A DNA stretch of 19,320 nucleotides from JAAYVZ01 sp035403265 (GTDB taxonomy: Bacteria > Acidobacteriota > Thermoanaerobaculia > Thermoanaerobaculales > Thermoanaerobaculaceae): positions 1 to 19,320 of the forward strand of contig DAONEV010000031.1 in NCBI GenBank assembly GCA_035403265.1, in the 5' to 3' direction. Under the pieces are notes generated by a model, which worked only from the letters and a program-made list of their open reading frames with translations, did no database searches and was not told where the DNA came from. The position numbers were made by a program, and so were the translations under genes. The first letter of the stretch is position 1; each line of letters opens with the position of its first letter. Positions 1-6,896 of this stretch are shown one piece after another.

Positions 1-61
1 CTGCGACGAGCAGGAGCACGAGCAGCACCGCCAGGCGACGGGGATCAGTCCTGGCTGCCAA
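1..61 (-). CDS. 5' end of a PilP/GspC- or secretin-position gene (partial)
   Basis: Only the first 20 codons are in the window. A TTG start at 61-59 opens a frame reading MAARTDPRRLAVLLVLLLVA, which is a short basic stretch followed by a strongly hydrophobic segment, as in a signal peptide or N-terminal membrane anchor. An excellent Shine-Dalgarno (AAGGAGGTG, plus-strand 66-74) lies with its GGAGG core six bases upstream of the TTG. The gene overlaps the end of pilO by 17 bases, continuing the coupling of this operon. In T4P operons the gene after pilO is usually pilP, an inner-membrane lipoprotein that bridges PilNO to the secretin. In T2SS-like operons it could be gspC or the secretin itself. 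The start is seen directly, while the identity is inferred only from gene order. Confidence 0.6.
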   Translation of the reverse strand, partial: MAARTDPRRLAVLLVLLLVA

Positions 62-662
62 CCTGCACCTCCTTGATGCCGAGCTCCCGGATCAGCTTCT
101 CATCGACCTCCGAGAAGTACGTCCCCATCGTGAGCTCGACGGCGATCTCGAGCGACGCCGAGGCCTCGTCGGTGCGTAGCGCCAGACCCTCCAAGACGAT
201 GAACTGCGGTGATGTCTCCATCAGATAGACGCACTTGCGGATCTGCTCGTAAGTCCCCTTCACGCCGTACGAGCCCGTGAAGTAGACCAGCCCGCTCTTG
301 TCGTTGCGCGTGTAGGAATATGAGATGCGCTCGACGCTGAGCCCCGACTCGACGCCCAGGCGCATGATCTCCTCGAGGAACGGAATGAGACGACCGCGCA
401 TGCCCGAGAGCTGCTCGCGGCGGAGCACATCCAGGTTGGTTCTCAGGTCACCGAGCTGTCCCCGGGTCTCGGTCTGCTTGCGGGCGGCGGCCTCCAGACG
501 GGCGACGTCGGACTCGAGCAGCTCGACCTGACTCCCAAGCCTCGTGCCACGCTGCAGCACGGCGGTCCGGAAGCCGATTATCCAGGCCAGATTGGCCACC
601 AGCACGGCACTCGGCACGGCCCAGGCCCACCAGTGCCGCCCCCAGGCGCCGACCCGGCTCAT
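45..662 (-). CDS. pilO: PilO-like inner-membrane assembly protein (GspM-like)
   Basis: Predicted 205-residue bitopic protein of the T4P/T2SS alignment subcomplex. A short cytoplasmic tail is followed by one membrane segment (about residues 13-31), a periplasmic coiled coil rich in Leu/Glu/Arg (about 38-90), and a compact alpha/beta domain (about 95-185, including GTYEQIRKCVYLMETSPQFIVLEGL). That last stretch is typical of the PilO ferredoxin-like fold, which pairs with PilN in the periplasm. I chose the ATG at 662 because it overlaps the pilN stop as ATGA and puts the membrane segment near the N-terminus. The longer open frame up to 803 lies over pilN and is rejected. The protein should link the cytoplasmic PilM/PilN complex to PilP and the secretin. 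The family is clear from architecture and gene order, but whether to call it PilO or GspM depends on which system this operon encodes. Confidence 0.85.
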   Translation of the reverse strand: MSRVGAWGRHWWAWAVPSAVLVANLAWIIGFRTAVLQRGTRLGSQVELLESDVARLEAAARKQTETRGQLGDLRTNLDVLRREQLSGMRGRLIPFLEEIMRLGVESGLSVERISYSYTRNDKSGLVYFTGSYGVKGTYEQIRKCVYLMETSPQFIVLEGLALRTDEASASLEIAVELTMGTYFSEVDEKLIRELGIKEVQVGSQD

Positions 663-1231
663 GGGCGCCCCTCCGGCCAGTACTGCACGGTCAGGCCGAC
701 CGCGTACCCCTGGCTGCCCGAGCTCATGGGTGAGTCCTCGACCTGGGGAACCGGATCGGAGAACTTCGGGTCCGAGAAGAACCTGGCGAGCATGGAGAGC
801 CATGCCTCCCGGGTCACGGTAATGGCCTGCAAGTCCAGGCGAAGCCCGCCACCCTTCTTGATCGCCGGGCTGACGCTTACCAGTCGCACGTCCCAGGGCA
901 GTACCCGTTCCAGATCACCAAGCATGCGACTCCATGAGAGCTGGCGTCGCGCGACCACTCCCTGCAGGGTCTCGACCTCGGTCTGCAGCTTCTTCCAGCC
1001 GACCGCCGCGAGCTCACGATTGTTGGACGTCACCTCCTGCTGGAGCCTCAGGCGCCGGGCCTGCAGTTGTTCGACGCGTCTGAGCTGGTCCTGCTCTACG
1101 TTCCGCACCCCCAGCAGCTCGACAAGGGTCGTGACCGAGAGAACGGCGGCGGCGACGGTCAGCACACCCCCCAGCAGCCACACGGGCCGGCTGTTCTCGA
1201 ACCGATCGCGGGCCAGGTTCGGTCGCCGCAT
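659..1231 (-). CDS. pilN: PilN-like inner-membrane assembly protein
   Basis: Predicted 190-residue partner of PilM and PilO. The cytoplasmic N-terminus MRRPNLARDRFENSRPVW carries the conserved NLA...F.N.RP pattern that docks into PilM in this family. It is followed by a membrane segment (about residues 18-40), a periplasmic coiled coil (about 44-95), and the typical sequence SWSRMLGDLERVLPWDVRLVSVSP (about 99-122) leading into the ferredoxin-like domain. The ATG at 1231 overlaps the pilM stop as TGATG, which fixes the start. A 21-residue upstream extension lies inside pilM and lacks family features. The stop overlaps the pilO ATG by four bases. In T2SS terms PilM plus PilN correspond to GspL split into two proteins. 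The assignment is solid and the role follows from the family. Confidence 0.87.
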   Translation of the reverse strand: MRRPNLARDRFENSRPVWLLGGVLTVAAAVLSVTTLVELLGVRNVEQDQLRRVEQLQARRLRLQQEVTSNNRELAAVGWKKLQTEVETLQGVVARRQLSWSRMLGDLERVLPWDVRLVSVSPAIKKGGGLRLDLQAITVTREAWLSMLARFFSDPKFSDPVPQVEDSPMSSGSQGYAVGLTVQYWPEGRP

Positions 1232-2145
1232 CACGCCTCCCTTCCCGCGCCGCTTGCCAGCAGCACGCCCAGGGAAGCAGCGGCCAGGGAGCACCCGCCT
1301 GGAACTCTCTCACCCTCAGCCACCAGCCGTCGCACCGCGACACCCTCCCGCCCCTCGAGCGCGTCCTCGACGCCAGAGGCGCCGGTCTCGTCGATGGCGA
1401 CCACCCAGACCTCAACAGGACGGGCGCCGTCCGAGAGCGGCTGCACCTGTGAGATCGACTGATCCACCTCGCGAGCCACGAATCCGGCCGCGCGGTCCAG
1501 GTCCCCAGGCAGACCCTTCTGGCGGAGAAGGGTGATGGTTCCATCCTCCACGACCACGAACCCCAGCGACCGCCGCTCCGAGACGACGACCAGGCGTGGC
1601 ACCCCGTCAGCCGGCACCAGACTGGTCACGGCGACCGCCGTCGGCTCGATTCGGCCGACCCGCAGACCCGCTCCGGCGAGCACCTCTTCGACAACCAAGA
1701 GAGGATGGTCGAGGGCCAGGACGACCAGGACGCGGTCCTCGTCACCCAGGGGCACGAAGTCGAGTCGCACCTCTTCCGGTCGGCAGGGAAGGAGCTTCTT
1801 GAGCCGCCACCGGATGACGTCCTCGGCCTCGCCGCGCTGGCGCGGCAGGCCGCCCGTCTCCACCTGGACGCAGCGCACCCAGGCCGTGGGCACCACCACC
1901 GTGCCCCGGGCCGGCAGCTTGCCGACGCGCTGCACCAGCTTCCCGATGGCCGAGGTGAGCATCGCACGGTCGACATGGAGGAGACCGACCGGCCCCTGCC
2001 GGAAGCACTCCGCCTCCAGGTCCACCGTCTCCACCCGCACCAAGGCGTCCCGGCGGCGCGACAGGAGGGCAAGCGTGATTTCGTTCTCACCCAGCAGGAT
2101 GACGCTGGGCGGCAGAGGCGTGGTCAGAAATCGTGGCAGCTTCAT
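1231..2145 (-). CDS. pilM: PilM-like actin-fold cytoplasmic ATPase/adaptor
   Basis: Predicted 304-residue soluble protein with no membrane segment, in the position of PilM between the motor ATPase and PilN. It has the repeated beta-strand organisation of the actin/FtsA-like fold, for example VILLGENEITLALL near residues 15-28, VEVWVVAIDETG in the C-terminal half, and a closing Gly/Ala-rich helix. The stretch RGEAEDVIRWRLKKLLPCRPEEVRLDFVPL (about 104-133) resembles the PilM segment 'E.vI...l...lP...ee...D...'. The protein is somewhat shorter than the usual ~350 residues and divergent, so I could not place the ATP-binding residues with certainty. It should bind the PilN N-terminal peptide and couple the GspE/PilB motor to the PilNO complex. 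The ATG at 2145 overlaps the upstream ATPase stop as ATGA. Confidence 0.78.
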   Translation of the reverse strand: MKLPRFLTTPLPPSVILLGENEITLALLSRRRDALVRVETVDLEAECFRQGPVGLLHVDRAMLTSAIGKLVQRVGKLPARGTVVVPTAWVRCVQVETGGLPRQRGEAEDVIRWRLKKLLPCRPEEVRLDFVPLGDEDRVLVVLALDHPLLVVEEVLAGAGLRVGRIEPTAVAVTSLVPADGVPRLVVVSERRSLGFVVVEDGTITLLRQKGLPGDLDRAAGFVAREVDQSISQVQPLSDGARPVEVWVVAIDETGASGVEDALEGREGVAVRRLVAEGERVPGGCSLAAASLGVLLASGAGREA

Positions 2146-3776
2146 TCGACGAAGGTCACCTTGTTGACTTCCTTGAGGGTGGTGATGCCGGCAAACACCT
2201 TCTCCAACGCCGACTCACGCAGGAACTTCATGCCCTCGGCCTTGGCCTCACGCTTGATCTCGGCGGCCGGGCGCTTGTCGAGGATGAGGGCGCGGATGTT
2301 GTCAGAAAGGTCCATCAGCTCGGCGATGGCGCAGCGGCCCAGGAAGCCGGTGCCATTGCATTCGATGCAGCCGGCGCCCTCGAAGAACGTCACGCCGTGG
2401 ACTTGGTCCCGGGTCAGGCCCGAGTCCTCGAGGAGCCGGTCGGTCACTGTCGCCTCGCGCCGGCAGTGGGGACAGATCCGCCGCACCAGGCGTTGCGCCA
2501 GCACGCAGTCGAGGGCCGAGACGAAGTTGTAGAGGTCCACGTCCATGTTGAGGAAGCGCCCGAGCACGTCGACGACGTTGTTGCCGTGCACCGTGGTGAA
2601 GACGAGGTGGCCGGTAAGCGCGGACTGGACCGCGATCTGCGCCGTCTCGCCGTCACGGATTTCGCCCACCATGACCTTGTCCGGGTCGTGGCGCAGGATG
2701 GACCGCAGTCCGCGGGCGAAGGTGAGACCCTTCTTCTCGTTGACCGGGATCTGGGTGATCCCCGGGAGCTGGTACTCGACCGGGTCCTCGATGGTGACGA
2801 TCTTGTCCTCGACGCTCACGATCTCGGACAGGCAGGCGTAGAGGGTCGTGGTCTTGCCGGAACCGGTGGGCCCGGTGACGAGGACCATGCCGTACGGCTC
2901 GCGGATGAACTTCCGCAGCTTGCGCTTGGTGTCCTCGTCGAACCCCAGCACCTCCAGATTCAAGGTGCGGAACTCCTTGTTGGCGGACTCCTTGTCGAGG
3001 ATGCGGATGACCACGTCCTCGCCGTGCACGGTGGGCATCACCGAGACGCGGAAGTCGATGGTCCGCCCCTTCAGCCGCAGCTTGAAACGCCCGTCCTGGG
3101 GCACCCGCTTCTCGGCGATATCGAGCTCGGACATCACCTTGATCCGCGAGATGATGGTCGCGTGGTAGCGCTTGTCGATGGGCTCCATCGCCTGGTACAG
3201 GACCCCGTCGATGCGGTACTTGACGATCACCTCGCCCTCGCGCGTCTCGATGTGGATGTCGGAGGCGCGCCGCTGGATGGCGTTGAAAACTATGGTGTCC
3301 ACCAGCTTGATGACCGGCGAGGTGTCGGCTGTGATCGACTCGATCGAAAAAGCCTCCTCGCCGTTCTCGCGCTCCTGCACGAGCTGGATGCGGAAGTCCT
3401 CGGTCGCCTCGTCGAGCACCCGCTGGGTCGACTCGGACTTCTCCAGGATCTCGGAGATGCGCGCTGCCGGTCCGACTCGTACGTCCACCGGCATCCCGAT
3501 CGCCAGCTCCAGCTCGTCCAGGGCAGCCAGATCCGACGGGTCGGCCATCGCCACGACGACCACGTCTCCCTGCCGGTCGAGCGGTACAAACTGGTAGCGC
3601 AGCATGATCTCGACCGGGATCTGCCGGAACAGGTCGGCATCGCCCCGGAAGTCCAGCAGGTCCTCATACGGAAGGCGCAGCCGGTCGGCCAGGGCCTGCG
3701 CCGCGGCGTGCTCCTCCTCGCCCCGTGTGGAACCCCGGAGGTAGCGCTGGGCGAATGTCGTCAGGTCGTCGGTCAT
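2142..3776 (-). CDS. gspE: GspE/PilB-type assembly ATPase, T2SS-like operon copy
   Basis: Predicted 544-residue hexameric motor ATPase that powers pilus or pseudopilus assembly from the cytoplasmic face. It has an N-terminal MshEN/N1-type domain (about 20-115) and a linker. The N2 domain (about 150-270) contains the Asp box region RASDIHIE. Walker A is GPTGSGKT (302-309), Walker B is around VMVGEIRD, and zinc-site cysteines C435/C438 and C470/C473 (CPHC, CIEC) mark it as GspE/PilB rather than PilT. The His box reads TTVHGNN (about 394-400) instead of the common TLHTND, which separates it from the second copy at 11913. The ATG at 3776 is seven bases after the GspF stop, with AAGG/GAGG just upstream. 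It lies between the platform protein and PilM, which supports a T2SS-like or non-retracting T4P-like machine. Confidence 0.92.
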   Translation of the reverse strand: MTDDLTTFAQRYLRGSTRGEEEHAAAQALADRLRLPYEDLLDFRGDADLFRQIPVEIMLRYQFVPLDRQGDVVVVAMADPSDLAALDELELAIGMPVDVRVGPAARISEILEKSESTQRVLDEATEDFRIQLVQERENGEEAFSIESITADTSPVIKLVDTIVFNAIQRRASDIHIETREGEVIVKYRIDGVLYQAMEPIDKRYHATIISRIKVMSELDIAEKRVPQDGRFKLRLKGRTIDFRVSVMPTVHGEDVVIRILDKESANKEFRTLNLEVLGFDEDTKRKLRKFIREPYGMVLVTGPTGSGKTTTLYACLSEIVSVEDKIVTIEDPVEYQLPGITQIPVNEKKGLTFARGLRSILRHDPDKVMVGEIRDGETAQIAVQSALTGHLVFTTVHGNNVVDVLGRFLNMDVDLYNFVSALDCVLAQRLVRRICPHCRREATVTDRLLEDSGLTRDQVHGVTFFEGAGCIECNGTGFLGRCAIAELMDLSDNIRALILDKRPAAEIKREAKAEGMKFLRESALEKVFAGITTLKEVNKVTFVE

Positions 3777-3783
3777 CCTTGCC

Positions 3784-4992
3784 TCATTGCACCTTCTGCA
3801 TCATCGTGAACATCGGGTAGTACACCGAGAGGAGCAACGCTGCCACGACCCCTCCCATGACCACGAGCACCAGCGGCTCGATGAGACTCACGACGCGGGC
3901 CAGCTTGACCTCGATCGACTCGTCGTAGAACTGCGAGACGTTGAACAGCATCTCCTCCAGAGCGCCGGTGGCCTCGCCGACCTGCACCATGGCGACCGAC
4001 AGATCGGGGAACAGGCCGGTGGACTCCAGAGACGACCACAGCGCCTGGCCTTCCCGCACCATGGGCGCGACCCGGGTGAGCGGCCCGCCGATGGCACGGT
4101 TGGTCACGGTGGAGCTCGCCACCTCGAGCGCCCGAACCAGAGGGGTTCCCCCCGCCAGCAACGTCCCCAGGGCGCGGGAGAACTGGGACAGCGCGAAGAG
4201 GTGGAGGATCCTGCCGACGAAGGGCAGGCGCACCTTGAGCCGGTCGAGAGACGTGGCGCCGGCCTCGCTGTGCAGCCAGCGCCGCACGAACGGGAAGGCG
4301 ACGACCCCGGCGCCCACCATGTAGATCAGGTATTTCTCGAAAAAGTGGGCGGCCTGCAGCACGATCACGGTCGGCAGCGGCAGCTCCGACGCGAACCCCA
4401 GGTAGAACTGCGCGAAGCGGGGAATGACGTAGGTCATCAGGAGAATGATGAGGCCCACAGCCAGACTCACCAGGACCAGCGGGTAGGTGAGCGCCGACTG
4501 CACCCTGCGGCGCACCGCCTCGAGCACCTGGGAGTGCTGGGTGTAGCGGGTCAGCACCGGGACCAGCTCGCCCGCCTGCTCTCCGGCCATCAGGGTCGCG
4601 CAGTACAGGCGCGGGAAGAGGCCGCCCTGACTGGCAAAGGACTCGGAGAGCGAGATCCCCGAACGCACATCCTCCAGCACCCGCGCCAGCACCTGGCGGA
4701 ACACCGGGTTGGACTGGGAACGCTGCAGCAGCTCGAGCGACTGCAGGACCGGGATCCCAGCCCGCAGCAGGGTCGCGAGCTGCTGGTTGAAGACCAGGAA
4801 GTCGATCGACGTGATGCGTTCCCGCCTCAACAGTCCCGGCAACCAGGAGCGGCTGCGAACCGCCTGCAGGCCGAAGACGCGGAGGCCCTTGTTCTCGAGC
4901 TCTCGGCGCAGGGCCTCGCCACTGCTGGCACGGTGCCGCTGCTGCACCACCAGGCCGTCCTGGGTGCCGACCCGCGCCAGGTACTCCGTCAA
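3784..4992 (-). CDS. gspF: GspF/PilC-type inner-membrane platform protein, T2SS-like operon copy
   Basis: Predicted 402-residue polytopic protein that anchors the motor ATPase and feeds pilin subunits into the fibre. It has two tandem T2SSF domains. The first (about 64-190) begins IDFLVFNQQLATLLRAGIPVLQSLELL and the second (about 266-392) begins ALSQFSRALGTLLAGGTPLVRALE. Three membrane segments lie at about 170-192, 222-238 and 368-392. Each domain carries the characteristic GE.tG motif (GEQAGEL at 137-143; GEATGAL at 339-345). The start is a TTG at 4992 that overlaps the upstream stop as TTGA, with a GGGAGA-like ribosome site before it. The N-terminal domain (1-60) is short and variable, as is usual. 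It is clearly paralogous to the second copy at 14757-15959 but divergent from it. Confidence 0.92.
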   Translation of the reverse strand: MTEYLARVGTQDGLVVQQRHRASSGEALRRELENKGLRVFGLQAVRSRSWLPGLLRRERITSIDFLVFNQQLATLLRAGIPVLQSLELLQRSQSNPVFRQVLARVLEDVRSGISLSESFASQGGLFPRLYCATLMAGEQAGELVPVLTRYTQHSQVLEAVRRRVQSALTYPLVLVSLAVGLIILLMTYVIPRFAQFYLGFASELPLPTVIVLQAAHFFEKYLIYMVGAGVVAFPFVRRWLHSEAGATSLDRLKVRLPFVGRILHLFALSQFSRALGTLLAGGTPLVRALEVASSTVTNRAIGGPLTRVAPMVREGQALWSSLESTGLFPDLSVAMVQVGEATGALEEMLFNVSQFYDESIEVKLARVVSLIEPLVLVVMGGVVAALLLSVYYPMFTMMQKVQ

Positions 4993-5672
4993 CGCGTGGT
5001 CTCCCGGTCCACACCCACGATCACCACGAGTGCCCGCTTGGCCTCTTCGGAACGCGCCGTCACCAGAAACCAGGTCTGACCGAGCTGAAGGCTCACGGTG
5101 GTGTGGAGCATGCGGTGCTTCAAGCCGACCCCGTGCTCCTGGCCCTCGATCCGGGTCACCTCCAACGGGATCAGTTGCACTCGCTGCAGATCCGAGGGTA
5201 CGGCGCGCAGAGCGAAACGCACGGCGTAACCCTGCGCCGCCTTGATGTCGACCGCAGTGCCTTCCTGCGCCTGCACCTCGAGCGAGTCGATGTCCTCGAA
5301 GCCGCCCCAGCGGAACACTCCGGCCAGCTCCGAGCCGAAGCCGGTGAGCCGGGGTTTCGGCTGGCCGGGCGGTGGGGGCGTGGTGGAAGCGAGGACGAGC
5401 CTCACTCGGACCCGGTACGCAGCTCCAGTGACATCCCAGGCGGCCAGCGCCTCGGCGATCCGGCGCACGACCTCGGCGCGATCCCGCACCGTCAAGGTGT
5501 TCTGGCGCGGTTGCAAGAGCACGCTCCCCTCCTCGGAGAGCATGCCCTCGGCCACGGAGACGCCGTCACGCGCCGAACGATGGCGAAGCTGGATCACCCG
5601 GACCTCGGTCTGGTCGCCGGCCATCGCCACAACAGCGGCCAGCAGCAACAGAGCGGGAATCACCTTTCGCAC
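4989..5672 (-). CDS. Small exported protein with a secretin N-domain-like region
   Basis: Predicted 227-residue protein with a clear signal peptide (about residues 1-19, MRKVIPALLLLAAVVAMAG). The mature N-terminus (about 23-95) reads VRVIQLRHRSARDGVSVAEGMLSEEGSVLLQPRQNTLTVRD and continues into an arginine/alanine helix and a beta strand. This matches the secretin N1/N3 (NolW-like) pattern in which a V.xLRh.sA...l..lLs.eG.v......N.LtV.D segment precedes a helix. No secretin beta-barrel follows, because the protein is far too short and ends after a beta-rich C-terminal half (about 130-222). The GTG start overlaps the anti-sigma stop as TAGTG, and the gene's stop overlaps gspF. It may act as a periplasmic accessory or adaptor for the secretion machine, or as a sensor input for the anti-sigma factor; both roles are inferred. 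The domain call is by motif only. Confidence 0.65.
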   Translation of the reverse strand: MRKVIPALLLLAAVVAMAGDQTEVRVIQLRHRSARDGVSVAEGMLSEEGSVLLQPRQNTLTVRDRAEVVRRIAEALAAWDVTGAAYRVRVRLVLASTTPPPPGQPKPRLTGFGSELAGVFRWGGFEDIDSLEVQAQEGTAVDIKAAQGYAVRFALRAVPSDLQRVQLIPLEVTRIEGQEHGVGLKHRMLHTTVSLQLGQTWFLVTARSEEAKRALVVIVGVDRETTR

Positions 5673-6175
5673 TAGAGCTCCAGTTGGGGATTGACGATGA
5701 AAGCGACCTGCACCTCGCTGGCGTCGCGACCTGGCACCGTGAGCTGATACAACCTGACGCCATCGCCATCCACTTCGACGAGCGCCGGCCCCATCTGGGC
5801 CGGTCCCTCGGCCACGATCGCGGGTGGCGTCGTCGGTCCACCTTGCAGACGGTAGTAGGTTGCCGTGCTCCCGAGCACAGCCAGCACCACGGCGGCCGCC
5901 GCACCCATCCACCAGCGGCGGTGACTGCGGGCCTGCCGCTCCACCCGGCGTTGCCGAATACCTGCCAGGACTCCGGGGACAAAGAGGTCGTCCTCCCGAG
6001 CCGGTGCAACTGCCAGGGCCAGGCTGAACGCCAGAGTCGGCTCGGCCTCAGCGTAGCGATCCCGGCAGGCGGCACATCCGCGCAGGTGCTCCCGCACCTC
6101 GCTCTCCTCGGCCGGTGGCAGGTCGAGCCCCACGAATGCCGGCAGTAGACTCGTCACCTCGGCACACCCTCTCAT
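5672..6175 (-). CDS. Membrane-anchored zinc-finger (zf-HC2) anti-sigma factor
   Basis: Predicted 167-residue single-pass protein. The cytoplasmic N-terminus has the anti-sigma zinc-binding pattern with C4 and HxxxCxxC (H30, C34, C37 in REHLRGCAAC). One membrane segment lies at about residues 88-108 (WWMGAAAAVVLAVLGSTATYY), preceded by a basic stretch. The roughly 60-residue outer part is Pro/Val-rich and ends in VQVAFIVNPQLEL. The ATG at 6175 overlaps the sigma factor stop as ATGA, the classic arrangement for a cognate ECF sigma/anti-sigma pair. It should hold the sigma factor inactive at the membrane until a signal from the envelope arrives. The signal is unknown, but its position heading a secretion operon suggests envelope or secretion status. 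Confidence 0.87.
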   Translation of the reverse strand: MRGCAEVTSLLPAFVGLDLPPAEESEVREHLRGCAACRDRYAEAEPTLAFSLALAVAPAREDDLFVPGVLAGIRQRRVERQARSHRRWWMGAAAAVVLAVLGSTATYYRLQGGPTTPPAIVAEGPAQMGPALVEVDGDGVRLYQLTVPGRDASEVQVAFIVNPQLEL

Positions 6176-6786
6176 CGGCCACCTCCTCGCGGCAGGTACT
6201 CCGGGTAGCGCTCGGCCAGCTCGCGGCGCAGGACGGCGCGAGCCTGAAACACGTGGTTGCGGACGGTAGCCTCGGTGCAACCCACGGCGTGGGCGACCTC
6301 GGTTGTCGAGAGGCCTTCGACCTCGCGCAGCACGAATGCCGCCCGTTGCGCTGGCGTGAGCCGCTCGGCCAGCTCTCCGAAGATTCGCCGTACCTCGCCC
6401 TCGGCCAGCAGCTCGGGGGCGTTCGGGGCCTCGGAGTCGCCCACCAGCCTCAGATGTGTCTGGTGGGTGCGGTCGCGGCTGTCCCGGGCCCGCAGGACGT
6501 CGATGGCGAGGTTGGTGGCGATACGGTAGAGCCAGGTCGAGAAGGACCATGCCGGGTCGTACTTGGCGAGGTTCTCCCAGGCGCGGATGAAGGCCGCCTG
6601 CGCGATGTCGCGGCCCTCCTCGTCATCGCCAAGGATGCGTGCTGCACATCGCCGCACGCCGCCCTGGTGACGCGTGACGAGCTCGCCGAACGCAAACTCG
6701 TCTCCGGCTCGCGCCGCCGCGGCGAGCTCGCGATCGTCGCGCGGCGGGCCTACCATCGGCCTCGGCAGCAGTCGCAATAGTCCCAT
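6172..6786 (-). CDS. ECF-type RNA polymerase sigma factor (RpoE-like)
   Basis: Predicted 204-residue sigma-70 family protein with only regions 2 and 4. Region 2 (about 30-101) contains the typical core-binding and -10 recognition sequence YDPAWSFSTWLYRIATNLAIDVLRARD. Region 4 (about 134-190) contains LTPAQRAAFVLREVEGLSTTEVAHAVGCTEATVRNHVFQARAVLRREL, the helix-turn-helix that reads the -35 element. The ATG at 6786 has GGAG-type bases upstream, while M11 (6756) is an alternative start. It is the first gene of the minus-strand operon and overlaps its anti-sigma factor. Family knowledge predicts autoregulation and control of its own operon, here the GspF/E-PilMNO machinery. No clear ECF -35 (GGAAC-like) element was found upstream. 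Confidence 0.92.
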   Translation of the reverse strand: MGLLRLLPRPMVGPPRDDRELAAAARAGDEFAFGELVTRHQGGVRRCAARILGDDEEGRDIAQAAFIRAWENLAKYDPAWSFSTWLYRIATNLAIDVLRARDSRDRTHQTHLRLVGDSEAPNAPELLAEGEVRRIFGELAERLTPAQRAAFVLREVEGLSTTEVAHAVGCTEATVRNHVFQARAVLRRELAERYPEYLPRGGGR

Positions 6787-6844
6787 CCCAACTCCGACCT
6801 CCAGTGTTTATACGGCACCAACCACGGGGCCGTTGGGGAGGCGG

Positions 6845-6850
6845 ATTATA
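6845..6850 (-). promoter_or_regulatory. Candidate -10 box for the ECF/secretion operon
   Basis: On the minus strand this hexamer is a perfect TATAAT within GGCGTATAATCC, about 58 bases before the sigma gene start. A second, weaker CGTATAAA lies at 6814-6807 on the same strand, closer to the gene. No convincing TTGACA-like -35 is present 16-18 bases upstream; that position is occupied by the GC palindrome at 6860-6875. This is evidence from sequence similarity only. Confidence 0.45.
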
Positions 6851-6859
6851 CGCCCCTGC

Positions 6860-6875
6860 CCCGCCCGTGGGCGGG
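6860..6875. promoter_or_regulatory. GC palindrome between divergent promoters, possible operator
   Basis: A perfect 7-bp inverted repeat, CCCGCCC-gt-GGGCGGG, sits in the 110-bp divergent spacer between the ECF operon and waaA. It would cover the -35 region of both the minus-strand TATAAT and the plus-strand TACACT promoter. It could be a shared operator or simply a GC-rich hairpin. The two-base spacer is too short for a stable RNA loop without opening the inner pairs, which slightly favours a protein site over a terminator. Confidence 0.35.
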
Positions 6876-6883
6876 AGGACTGG

Positions 6884-6889
6884 TACACT
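6884..6889 (+). promoter_or_regulatory. Extended -10 promoter element for waaA, possibly leaderless
   Basis: TGGTACACT matches the extended -10 form TGnTAnnnT. Only seven bases (ttccggc) separate the TACACT box from the waaA ATG at 6897, so transcription would begin at or next to the start codon. No Shine-Dalgarno lies in the preceding 15 bases, and the GGAGG at 6874-6878 is too distant. A leaderless transcript is inferred. Confidence 0.5.
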
Positions 6890-6896
6890 TTCCGGC

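Noticed and set aside
663..803. N-terminal extension of pilO
   Set aside because: It lies within pilN in another frame and carries no family sequence. The ATGA overlap at 659-662 and the position of the membrane segment fix the start at 662.
2133..3809. Plus-strand open frame of 558 codons opposite gspE
   Set aside because: Low-information composition rich in Asp, His, Val and Leu. The minus strand encodes a full ATPase with Walker motifs and zinc cysteines.
6804..6896. N-terminal extension of waaA
   Set aside because: It runs through the divergent promoter region and the palindrome, and adds residues unlike any Kdo transferase N-terminus.
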